In this document: piece after piece, positions 1 through 9,735 of the stretch
Position numbering within the stretch: the stretch's first letter is position 1
How the letters are laid out: each line of letters opens with the position of its first letter
Source: Erythroxylum novogranatense
Taxonomy: Eukaryota; Streptophyta; Magnoliopsida; Malpighiales; Erythroxylaceae
Assembly (NCBI GenBank): GCA_029891385.1
Contig: CM057230.1
Span: forward strand, 50,633,414 to 50,697,413
Length of the DNA stretch: 64,000 nt
Direction of reading: 5' to 3'
Program-made: the position numbers and the translations under genes
Notes under the pieces: model-generated
What the model was told of the DNA's origin: nothing
Databases searched by the model: none
Seen by the model: only the letters and a program-made list of their open reading frames with translations

Positions 1-474
1 TTCCAGTTGTACAAGTCAAAATACAACGCTGATAACGACTAGTAATTAGAGAGGATCGCAACTACAAACTTAAAATAAAGAGAGTAGAGATTCCAAAAGG
101 ACAGAAGATGTCGTTCATCATGAAATATATGTTTGTGAATGTTGATTTGAAGTCTGAGGAGTTGTATGAGTTGATTGCAAAATTGTACCTTAGGCTCTTA
201 TCTTGAAAATTTTGATTGTTTCTCTCATCCCAATTTGCACTGACTATAGAAGATAGGATTAACCAGAAACACCTTTGTGTCGTTTTGTTAGGACATCTGT
301 TTGTTGAGTACTAGGTTTTAATGTTGCTAAAGTTGATGAAATCATTAGAAAGGAAACATTTTCTCAGTAGTGCTTTTCAAATTTCAATGGTGAACTTGCA
401 ACTGAAGAATAGATGATCAACTTTTTCTTCAACATCTCGGCAAAATGACCACTAGTTGGTAAGATTCAAGAATA
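1..474. other. Unclassified left flank, possible fragment of a decayed gene
   Basis: No retroelement signature is visible here. On the + strand, roughly 300-479 reads as protein-like sequence broken by single stops, for example KVDEIIRKETFSQ, then NGELATEE and VGKIQEYS, all in one frame. After E1 is removed, the right flank (8335-8395) reads LSAVDNLLFIASHIVKEA, though the joint needs a one-base frame change. I do not recognise the family. It could be a low-copy gene remnant or chance. Confidence 0.3.
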
Positions 475-786
475 TAGCTTGTTGGATCCCGATTTTTAAG
501 TGAAATTTGGAAATAATCAGTGAAATTAAATGAGTAGTTATATATATATATATATATTGTGAAATAAAAGTAATTATGCTTTGAGAAAATTCATAAGAAA
601 AGAATGATTTTGATTTTGATATCTTCGGGTTTTGAGTAGATTAGTATGGTTTATAAAATTAAAGTGGATTAGTTGATTGAAATGAAGTTAAATAGCAAGA
701 ATTAAAAAGAAAAAGTGTGAAAATTTGAAGAATTTAGAAAGTTTGACTTTGGGGATGAATAGTGATAAAATGTTTGACTTGAGAGT

Positions 787-1500
787 TGACTTTTGGTTTG
801 AGGCAAAATTTGAGAAAATTGTCTTCTGAAAACTAGTAGTTTATGTTAAGAGCTTTCTGTCGCCATAAAGTTTGCAATTTTTCGATATCGGGAGTGAAAG
901 CTATGAGCAGTCAAAGTTTAGTATAAATTTGATTTTGTTTGAAAAATGTTATGGGTTGACCTAGTATATGGCTGAAGCTTTGACTGAAAAATTTACCTAG
1001 TTAGAGGTTGATTTAGCCTTTAAGTTCTACATGAAAGTTGAAGATTTTGATTTTATCTTTATTATGACATAAAGTATAGAATTTTTTTATCAAGGAATAA
1101 TAAGTTATGATTTTTACAAGTTTCTGTATGGTTTTAGCATGAATATTAGAGGACAAAACGTTTGACTGAAAAATTGACTTCCTTAGAGGTCAAATTGATA
1201 TTTATGTCCTTCATGAAAGTTGTAGAGAACTTTCCAAGCTTTGCATCGATATAAAATATGACATGATTGAATTTTGGAGTTGAAAGATATGAATTTTCAA
1301 AGTTGGCATTTGTTTAGGGATATCTTAAATTGGGACAGTACCTTTGACTGAATTTTTGACCCCCTTTAGAGATGAAATTGATCTTTGAGTTCTACATGGA
1401 AGTTGTAGATCTTCCTTCAAGCTTTCCATAGAGACGAAATTTGTCAAATTTAGAGTTTGGGAGCAAAAGATATGATTTGAAAATTTTGAAAGTTTCCTGC
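787..1500 (+). repeat. Ladder of degenerate ~182-bp modules, forward orientation
   Basis: The anchor TGACTGAAAAATTGAC with its variants occurs at 981, 1163 and 1345, exactly 182 bp apart, with a weaker unit at 787. Within each unit, CTTCATGAAAGTTGTAG (or CTACATG...) lies at 1027, 1209 and 1392, followed by CAAGCTTT and then AAGATATGA in constant register. Units share short blocks, not long identity, so this is an old tandem expansion inside the LTR. The same ladder is present in the 3' LTR and in E2. Confidence 0.8.
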
Positions 1501-1518
1501 TAATCCAGATTTTATCCT

Positions 1519-1575
1519 TAGACGTAGCTACGTCTAGTCTCTAAGTTTCTTAAACGTGCCCACGCCTAATCGCTA
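1519..1575 (+). repeat. GC-rich palindromic cassette between the two ladders
   Basis: TAGACGTAGCTACGTCTA at 1519-1536 is a perfect 18-bp palindrome. About 32 bp further on, the related word ACGTGCCCACGCCTAATC follows. The 3' LTR equivalent (about 6607-6660) has ACGTGGCCACGCCTAGTC in the first position. The unit is thus a direct repeat of about 32 bp carrying a near-palindromic core, in CpG-rich sequence that contrasts with the AT-rich surroundings. Related cassettes lie at 15901-15960 and 21074-21133 in E2. Confidence 0.75.
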
Positions 1576-1617
1576 AATGTCCTCCTCTCGCTCTTTTTCT
1601 TATAACTTTTTCGTTTG

Positions 1618-2300
1618 ATATCCGATTGAGTTGATTCTTGAAGCGTTGGATTCCTAAGATAATGAATTTCATTTTTATGAGTAATTTGTGAATTTTTGAG
1701 TTTTAATTGAGGTTGATTAAATTAATCAAAGTGAGTCGGAAAATTTTTCGAACATAGTTCATTATTTTGATAAATTCGGGACCTGTAGAGATCCGATTGA
1801 AATGATTCTTGAGGCGAAATAAAGTTAAGACAAGGGGCTACAAGTCATATGAAGAAAGAAAATTTCAATTTTGCCCCTAAGATTTTTAAATTATGAAATG
1901 AAGTCCGGATTAGTGTGCAGTTTTGGATTAAGAACATTTGAAAGTATTTTGAGCATAACTTTTTCTCTGGTAATCGAAATGAGGCGATTCTTGATTTGAA
2001 TTAAACTAGAGAAATAGAGATACAATTGTTATGAAGACATCAAATGTCAATTTTGGGATTAAGAATGTTAATTTCTGGATGGAAATAACGTGCTGGAAAA
2101 TGTGTTAGAATATGAACAACCCGAAATGTTTTGCACATAACTTTTGATGTAGTGCTCCGAATTGGATGATTCTTGTGGCATTATGAAATTAAGACAAAAA
2201 GGAACATTTCTCTAGAAGGAAGTTTTAAGAAATTCCTTCAAATTGATATTGCGAATCAACCCGCAAGTAAGCATGACTTTAAGATTTGAATGGAGGGGCA
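1618..2300 (-). repeat. Second ~182-bp ladder, apparently inverted
   Basis: GATTCTTG, within the context TCCGATTGA..TGATTCTTGAGGC, occurs at 1633, 1804, 1986 and 2168, with spacings 171, 182 and 182. Read on the - strand, each unit begins CTTCATA..A.TTGTAG, then CAAGAATC.CCTCA.T, then AAAAGTTATG. These fall at the same offsets as the landmarks of the forward ladder. Comparing one unit of each by eye gave about half identical positions over 83 ungapped bases. I infer the two ladders are inverted copies of one module around the cassette. Confidence 0.6.
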
Positions 2301-3764
2301 ATATGGTCATTTGACCTTCATTAATGACATGACTTTAAAACAAAAAAGGAGATGTCGTTTTAAGCAATGTAAAGCCATGAAATGGGCTGGAAAAATCAGA
2401 AAAAAGAAGAAGAAAATAATGAGAAGAGAAGAGAGGAGAACTTTCGGCCATGGGAGAAAAGAAGGAGAAAATGCTAGATTTCGATTTTCAAGGGTCTTCA
2501 AGCAAGAGTTTTGAGTAGCTTCCAAGGGAAAAAGGAGGAAGGAGGTAAAAGCTTTCAAATGGAACCAAGAAATTTTGAAAATGGAGAAGAAAAGAGGTAA
2601 GGGAAAATTTTGGACTTTGTGTTTTTGATGAAATTTGAGTTTAGAAATATGGAAATCAACTTGGGTTTGTGATTTATGAAGCTAAGTTTGATGTATATGC
2701 CTTAGGTTGTGTTTAATTTTGGATGAAAAATTAATTAAGGTTTAGGCTTAATTTTATGTTAGAGGATTTTGTGAAATTTTGGTGTAGAATTATAGATGAG
2801 AATATGGGTTTGTGAAATATGAAATCAATTTTTAAAGAAATTGTGATTTATGATAGTGAATTTGTGTAAATTGGTTTAGGCCAATTTTAGAAATTGGAGT
2901 TTTTAAAAATTGGAGATTTAGATAGCTTGAATATGTGAGGAATTAATGTTTTCTAAGCTCAATTTGAGAAATTAAGTTAAGTATGATATTGAATTTGAGT
3001 GAATTGGTTTTGGTCAGATTTGGAATTTGGGGATTTTAGAAATTGTTGCTTTAGATAGCTTAGTAAAGTGATGAATTTGGGTTTCCTATAGTTAATTTTG
3101 AGAATTATGGAAATTATGATGTTGAATTTGGATGATTATGGCTTAGGTCAATTTTAATTGAAAGAAAGAAATAAGCAAGGATCAAATTGATGATCGGGAC
3201 GAGTTCCTAGCATCATTTCGAGGTGGGTAGTACGTTTATTTTTTTTAATTTTAAGCATAAGCATGTGATTTGAAAAATCAAGAAGAAAAGCTTTGAAAAA
3301 TTATTGTTTCTATAAATGTTTGAAAGATTATGATTTCAAAGGATTAAATTCTTTATTTTAGAAATGATTTTAAGAAATTACAAGATTGAAGAAATTCACG
3401 GTTTTTGAATTATTAGATAAACTTGAAAAGTGGGCATTATGAATATGTATATGTTTGAGTTATGTTTTAAAGAAATACATTGCATTCATATTTATGATTT
3501 GGATTGATACGTGATCAAATTGATGAATTTGGATTGAATGTGGATTGCTATATGATTTCATGCTTGGATATGTGGTTGAGATATGAAAATGTGAAAAATC
3601 AAGATTTTTGAAAAGTGCCTTCGGGCAATTTGAATTTCCTTTTCGCTTATGTGTTATGTGGGTTTGGTTAGGTCCCTTGTGAGTCAGTGCACTGTCTCTA
3701 TTTGTTTAAAGCCTTCTCCTGGTTGTCCGCTAGTGACATAGGAGCTCCGATTTTGGACTCCCTC

Positions 3765-3858
3765 CACGGCTACACTGGACCGCTATGCAGGAAAGTGTAG
3801 TACGTTCTGTTCACGGCTGCACAGGACCGCTATGCGGGAATATGCAGTACGTTCTATT
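3765..3858 (+). repeat. Tandem duplication of a 47-bp unit with short hairpins
   Basis: Units 3765-3811 and 3812-3858 both read CACGGCT.CAC.GGACCGCTATGC.GGAA..TG.AGTACGTTCT. The core CCGC-TAT-GCGG can pair. Related double copies occur in the E2 right LTR (about 18790-18890, - strand) and in the solo LTR at about 46362-46452, so the block is conserved between subfamilies. Confidence 0.7.
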
Positions 3859-4136
3859 TGGGCCAAACCAGACCATTTGATGTATTTTATGTGTTTTGTT
3901 CTGTTTATAAGTGTGTTGCATTGCATTTTTTTTACAAACAAAATGTGAAAAATTTTGAGAAATAAATTATCGTGATTTTTCAACTGAAAAGCGATTGTAA
4001 TTGTTTTGGCAATATTTTGAAAAGTGTGAAAAATACGAGATTTGCCAAATTTCTAATGTGAAATTTCAGAAATAAATGGTAATGTTTTTCCAAATATGTT
4101 TTCGCTTATTTTTCAATTTATAAACATATTATCCAC

Positions 4137-4151
4137 GAGCTATTTTAGCTC
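4137..4151 (+). other. Conserved LTR stem-loop GAGCTA/TAGCTC
   Basis: GAGCTA-TTT-TAGCTC, followed by ACCCCCC. E2 has the same stem near 18497-18516. The other gypsy LTRs have different stems at the corresponding place: GAGC-TTTGT-GCTC in the solo LTR near 46056 (- strand), TGAGTT-CGCA-AACTCA in E3 at 53610-53625, and CTAAGC-ATATA-GCTTAG in E5 at 23579-23595. The changed bases keep pairing. Function unknown. Confidence 0.6.
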
Positions 4152-5080
4152 ACCCCCCTTTCATCCCCATCTCCAAGTATTCGAGCAGGAGATTGGATGA
4201 AAGACTGTCAGGACACTTGTTCGATTTATGTATATTTCTTTATCTTGAGCAATTTGTATATCTGTAAATGGCTTGAAAAGTCATTAAGGATTTGTAAGAA
4301 ATCAAATGATGATGTGTTTGGAATCATGGAATTTGTATATGAATTTGTGTATGACATTGTGTATGATAATGTTATTGATTTAGGAATTTGTGTATGGATT
4401 TAAGATTGAAATGGGTATTGGAATTGGACATGATTAATGATTTGAGGTGGTTTAGATATAGGAGTGTGTTTATCTGCTGAGATCTCGGACGGAGGGTCAG
4501 GTCGAATTGGATGATTGTGTGATCGCTTGAGAATTTAGAAGTGTGTTTTGAACCTTTACAGGTTTGGGTTGTTGAAAATGCAGCCGTTATACTGCCGAAA
4601 TTTCGTTAGATAATAAGTTGAAAAAGAAAAATAAATAAGAATTAGATAGTTTCAGATGAGATTTATGATTTGTATGAAAGATGATTAAAGTGTGTAAGAT
4701 GTAAGAAATGAGAAAAAGAAAGAAAGAAAAAGAAAAAAAAATTATACCGGATTTGGAATGTCTTAGTGTTTCCAACGCGATAAGTTGTCTAACATATTTG
4801 TTACGGATGTCGGAATTTGCTTCAGGTCAACTTGATCTGCTTGTTTGCTTTGCTTGCGATCTGTATTCGATTTGCATTCGATTTAATTCCGCGTTTGCTT
4901 TGTTGTCTTTATCGACTTCGCCTGCTTATTCAATTCGTTTCACTATTTTCGCTTCCGTTTTGTCTCCGCTCTGTACTTTGTTTCCATCTTTTGTTATTCG
5001 TTTTAGCTATCTGCCATTTTGTTCGTCGTATCCGTTTCTGTTTTCCGGTTAGGATCCGGTTTCCGGATCGGGTCTCAACA

Positions 5081-5562
5081 TTTATGGTATCAGAGCCCAG
5101 TATTATGATCATACTTGGGCAATATGGTTATTAAGAATGAATTTAGTGATTGTTTGAGTGAGGTTAAGAACTTTGATTGATTTTAGGTGTGTGTTAATGA
5201 ACTTGAGATTTGAAGTTCATGATGGCAATTTGATTTTGTACATGCAATTATGAAATGAGATTAAGGAAAGAAATATGTACGGAAGATCCATTAGTTAAAT
5301 TGAAATGATTATTGGTCCTTATTGGGTTTCCTAAACAATGAGACCATATGACTTGTGAAAATGTGTTAACAAATGTTTGATTTGAGGAGATAGGCATTTG
5401 ACACAAGAAGTGAATAAGTGCAAATAAGATGAGAAATATGTGTGATCAAGGAAAAGTTATTGATTATGAGCTTTTGGAAAGCAATTAGATCAACGAATGT
5501 GTTACTTGATGATTTATTACGTATGAATTTCGAGGACGAAATTCTTTTAAGAGGGGGAGAAA
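5081..5562 (+). other. E1 interior: PBS, 482 bp non-coding, polypurine tract
   Basis: The PBS TGGTATCAGAGC at 5085-5096 is complementary to the 3' end of initiator tRNA-Met, for minus-strand priming. The polypurine tract AAGAGGGGGAGAAA at 5549-5562 abuts the 3' LTR. Just upstream, GAATTTCGAGGACGAAATT is a relic of the end of chromovirus pol. There is no ORF of note. The interior of E2 is also 482 bp with the same landmarks, so this short interior is the family standard and not a one-off deletion. Confidence 0.9.
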
Positions 5563-8329
5563 TGTTACCCCGATTTTTAAGTAAAATTTGGAAATAATCA
5601 GTGAAATTAAATGAGTAGTTATATACATATATATATATATATATTGTGAAATAAAAGTAATTATGCTTTGAGAAAATTCATAAGAAAAGAATGATTTTGA
5701 TTTTGATATCTTCGGGTTTTGAGTAGATTGGTATGGTTTATGAAATTAAAGTGGATGAGTTGATTGAAATGAAGTTAAATAGCAAGAATTAAAAAGAAAA
5801 AGTGTGAAAATTTGAAGAATTTAGAAAGTTTGACTTTGGGGATGAACAGTGATAAAATGTTTGACTTGAGAGTTGACTTTTGGTTTGAGGCAAAATTTGA
5901 GAAAATTGTCTTCTGGAAACTTGTAGTTTATGTTAAGAGCTTTCTGTCGCCATAAAGTTTGCAATTTTTCGATATCGGGAGTGAAAGCTGTGAGCAGTCA
6001 AAGTTTAGTATAAATTTGATTTTGTTTGAAAAATGTTATGGGTTGACCTAGTATATGGCTGAAGCTTTGACTGGAAAATTTACCTAGTTAGAGGTTGATT
6101 TAGCCTTTAAGTTCTTAATGAAAGTTGAAGATTTTGATTTTATCTTTATTATGACATAAAGTATAGAATTTTTCGATCAAGGAATAATAAGTTATGATTT
6201 TTACAAGTTTCTGTATGGTTTTAGCATGAATATTAGAGGACAGAACGTTTGACTGAAAAATTGACTTCCTTAGAGGTCAAATTGATATTTATGTCCTTCA
6301 TGAAAGTTGTAGAGAACTTTCCAAGCTTTGCATCGATATAAAATATGACATGATTGGATTTTGGAGTTAAAAGATATGAATTTTCAAAGTTGGCATTTGT
6401 TTAGGGATATCTTAAATTGGGACAGTACCTTTGACTGAATTTTTGACCCCCTTTAGAGATGAAATTGATCTTTGAGTTCTACATGGAAGTTGTAGATCTT
6501 CCTTCAAACTTTCCATAGAGACGAAATTTGTCAAATTTAGAGTTTGGGAGCAAAAGATATGATTTGAAAATTTTGAAAGCTTCCTGCTGATTCAGATTTT
6601 ATCCTTAGACGTGGCCACGCCTAGTCTCTAAGTTTCTTAAACGTGCCCACGCCTAATCGCTAAATGTCCTCCTCTCGCTCTTTTGATTATAAGTTTTTCG
6701 TTTGATATCCGATTGAGTTGATTCTTGAAGCGTTGGATTCCTAAGATAATGAATTTCATTTTTTTGAGAAATTTGTGAATTTTTGAGCTTTAATTGAGAT
6801 TGATTAAATTAATCAAAGTGAGTCGGGAAATTTTCTGAACATAGTTCATTATTTTGATAAATTCGGGATCTGTAGAGATCCGATTGAAGTGATTCTTGAG
6901 GCGAAATAAAGTTAAGACAAGGGGCTACAAGTCATGTGAAGAAAGAAAATTTCAATTTTGCCCCTAAGATTTTTAAATTATGAAATGAAGTCCGGATTAG
7001 TGTGCAGTTTTGGATTAAGAACATTTGAAAGTATTTTGAGCATAACTTTTTCTCTGGTAATCGAAATGAGGCGATTCTTGATTTGAATTAAACTAGAGCA
7101 ATAGATCTAAAATTGTTATGAAGACATAAAATGTCAATTTTGGGATTAAGAATGTTAATTTCTGGATAGAAATAACGTGCTGGAAAATGCGTTCCGAATT
7201 GGATGATTCTTGTGGCATTATGAAAATAAGACAAAGGGGAACATTTCTCTAGAAGGAAGTTTTGACAAATTCCTTCAAATTGATAGTGCGAATCAACCCG
7301 CAAGTAAGCATGACTTTAAGCTTTGAATGGAGGGGCAATATGGTCATTTGACCTTCATTAATGACATGGCTTTAAAACACAAAAGGAGATGTCGTTTTAA
7401 GCAATGTAAAGCCACGAAATGGGCTGGAAAAATCAGAAAAAAAGAAGAAGAAAATAAGGAGAAGAGAAGAGAGGAGAACTTTCGGCCATGGGAGAAAAGA
7501 AGGAGAAAATGCTAGATTTCGATTTTCAAGGGTCTTCAAGCAAGAGTTTTGAGTAGCTTCGATTTTCATGGAATTTGTATATGAAATTGTGTATGACATT
7601 GTGTATGATAATGGTATTGATTTAGGAATTTGTGTATGGATTTAAGATTGAAATGGGTATTGGAATTGGACATGATTAATGATTTGAAGTGGTTTAGATA
7701 TATGAGTGTGTTTATCTGCTGAGATCCCGGACGGAGGGTCGGGTCGAATTGGATGATTGTGTGATCGCTTGAGAATTTAGAAGTGTGTTTTGAACCTTTG
7801 CAGGTTTGGGTTGTTGAAAATGCAGCCGTTATGCTGCCGAAATTTCGTTAGATAATAAGTTGAAAAAGAAAAATAAATAAGAATTAGATAGTTTCGAATG
7901 AGATTTATGATTTGTATGAAAAATGATTAAAGTGTGGAAGATGTAAGAAATGAGAAAAAGAAAGAAAGAAAAAGAAAAAGAAAAAGAAAATTATACCGGA
8001 TTTGGAATGTCTTAGTGTTTCCAACGCGATAAGTTGTCTATCATATTTGTTACGGATGTCGGAATTTGCTTCAGGTCAACTTGATCCGCTTGTTTGCTTT
8101 GCTTGCGATCTGTATTCGATTGGCATTCGATTTAATTCCGCGTTCGCTTTGTTGTCTTTATCGACTTCGCCTGCTTATTCGATTCGTTTCGCTATTTTCG
8201 CTTCCGTTTTGTCTCCGCTCTGTACATTGTTTCCGTCTTTTGTTATTCGTTTTAGCTATCTGCCATTTCGTTCGTCGTAACCATTTTTGTTTTTCGGTTG
8301 GGATCCGGTTTCCGAATCGAGTCTCAACA
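5563..8329 (+). repeat. E1 3' LTR, 2767 bp, internally deleted
   Basis: Starts TGTTACCCCG and ends GTCTCAACA. Compared with the 5' LTR it lacks 2523-4324 (1802 bp). At the junction there is a 6-bp filler (7561-7566). The 11-mer TTCGATTTTCA spanning it (7558-7568) is also present 40 bp upstream (7518-7528), so the filler looks templated, as in polymerase-theta-type end joining. A second loss of about 50 bp lies near 7190. The removed part includes the 47-bp repeat and the stem-loop. Confidence 0.9.
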
Positions 8330-8334
8330 TAGCT

Positions 8335-8740
8335 AGCTTGTCAGCAGTTGACAACTTGTTATTCATTGCAAGCCATATAGTAAAGGAGGCTTAAGGAATA
8401 ACATAGCTAGATCATACTACTTTAGTCCAAGGCAAAAGTGTAAGATTACTAAAAACTAGTTTTTTGCAAACTACTTAGTAAACTTGCCATCATTAATGCG
8501 TTTCTGGATGTATCTTTCCTCATTTGCACTGATTATAACCTGAGATATCTCATTTAGTAAGGAGTTGGTGATAGGTGTTTGTTGGAAGATATCAATGTTT
8601 GAGGAAACTGTTGCAACTGATGCATATGGCTAAATAACAACCTTGAGGGGCAATGCTTTAGTCACATAAATCAAATGACCCATAGATAATTGATTGTCTT
8701 ACCAAAATTTGATGGATTCCTCATTTCCCACTAGTAGCGC
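8335..8740. other. Unclassified right flank of E1
   Basis: Continues the locus interrupted by E1. Only 8335-8395 looks protein-like (see the left flank). CTCATTTGCACTGATTATA near 8520 resembles CCAATTTGCACTGACTATA near 230 in the left flank, which hints at an old duplication. Nothing else recognised. Confidence 0.3.
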
Positions 8741-9492
8741 ACTGTAACATTACACAAAATAACTAGACTTAAAACTATAGCTAGTGGTAAATTTAAGGCG
8801 ATTCTATAGAGAGTGTTCGGTTAGCTTTGTTATGAAAATAAAATGCGTTTAGGTTATGAGCATTTTGGTTTGTAAACAAGAAAATAAAATAAAACTAAAC
8901 TAACAAAAGAAAATTAAATCAAACAACATGAAAATAAAAAAAAGAGATGAATACACCAAGGACCCAATCATCAGTTCAACCTCAGCCTATACACAATTAA
9001 ACATACTTCATAGAATTGTTATTCTCATACCTATCCTAGCAAATATTCATTGTAGGTTAACGAAAAGCTTTATCAATCCCATTTTTCCCTTAAGTCGTGT
9101 TTAATTAAGAGAAGCTTGTTAATTAAACCTAACTATCGAACAACCTAGGATAAGCTCTCTAAATTTAATTGGAGAACTGCATTATGAGTTAGGATAATAG
9201 ATTAGTCAAGGTAACAATGATATGTACTTAATTATTGATACATTTAATCCTTGAGACTATGCTTTAAAATGCTTAAGACACTCATTTTAGTTTATATTTG
9301 ATTTTAGATACAATTTGAAAGCATAATAGCTAAAGTGAGTCGAAAGTATACTCGTTGAGCCATCTTCTTGAGATTCACACTTAGTTGGCCTCATAGAGCA
9401 AGAAGAAGAAGGGTTAGAATGAAGAGGAAGTAAGAAAATACCAAAAGAAATGGAAAGATGCAAGTGTTATGGCTATGGAGGTGTTGTAAGAC

Positions 9493-9534
9493 TAGTGTCA
9501 CACCCATGACAAAATTGTTATGGGTGTGACACTA
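9493..9534. repeat. Near-perfect 42-bp palindrome
   Basis: TAGTGTCACACCCAT (9493-9507) and ATGGGTGTGACACTA (9520-9534) are perfect 15-bp inverted repeats. The 12 bases between them also pair except for a G-T pair and two central bases. The downstream words TCACGCCTATGA (near 9557) and TCACGCCTGTGA (near 9600) repeat the core TCACRCCYRTGA. Confidence 0.85.
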
Positions 9535-9727
9535 TTATCATGTGTGTGATAGCCCATATCACGCCTATGATATAGGCTAATGGGCAAGACACACCAAGTC
9601 ACGCCTGTGAAATTGCCACCTTTCCCTTTTATGACCTAGTTTTTTACCATAAAAACATTAAGTTATGATGACGGACATTATTCTAAAACTAGAGGCGATT
9701 TTCTTCATTCTTTCTTATACCAGAGGC

Positions 9728-9735
9728 TATTTATA
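9728..9735 (-). promoter_or_regulatory. TATA box of the Athila-like LTR
   Basis: On the - strand this is TATAAATA within CTATAAATAGCC, a consensus plant TATA box. The palindromic words lie about 130-240 bp downstream in the direction of transcription, so they could be in the transcript. Confidence 0.55.

Larger units (their letters stand above)
480..5080 (+). repeat. E1 5' LTR, 4601 bp, full length
   Basis: Runs from TGTTGGATCCCG to GGTCTCAACA, directly before the PBS. In order it holds a short AT run (540-557), a ladder of 182-bp modules (787-1500), a GC-rich palindromic cassette (1519-1575), a second ladder (1618-2300), a purine-rich stretch (2380-2560), AT-rich sequence to 3650, a 47-bp tandem duplication (3765-3858), a stem-loop (4137-4151), and about 300 bp rich in TCG words at the end. 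It contains short ORFs, including 74 codons at 2290-2514, but no recognisable protein. Confidence 0.92.
480..8329 (+). mobile_element. E1: non-autonomous Ty3/gypsy-type element with giant LTRs
   Basis: Complete insertion bounded by the 5-bp duplication TAGCT (475-479 and 8330-8334). Order: 5' LTR 480-5080, PBS, 482-bp non-coding interior, polypurine tract, 3' LTR 5563-8329. The LTRs begin TGTT and end CAACA. The interior ends with GAGGACGAAATT and a G-rich tract, the usual 3' end of chromovirus pol, so it probably derives from a chromovirus of the Tekay/Del kind and would need proteins supplied in trans. The two LTRs match closely by eye outside deletions, suggesting moderate age. LTR to interior length ratio is near 10:1, unlike TRIMs (short LTRs) and classic LARDs (long interior). 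Confidence 0.93.

Noticed and set aside
2307..2558. 83-codon ORF on the - strand opposite the 74-codon ORF
   Set aside because: A shadow of the purine-rich LTR stretch; its phenylalanine run is a poly-T tract. No sign of coding constraint.
4817..5134. 105-codon ORF rich in leucine, phenylalanine and cysteine, resembling a membrane protein
   Set aside because: It lies in the TCG/TTT-rich end of the E1 LTR and runs across the LTR end and PBS. The hydrophobic look follows from base composition; overlapping frames give similar products.
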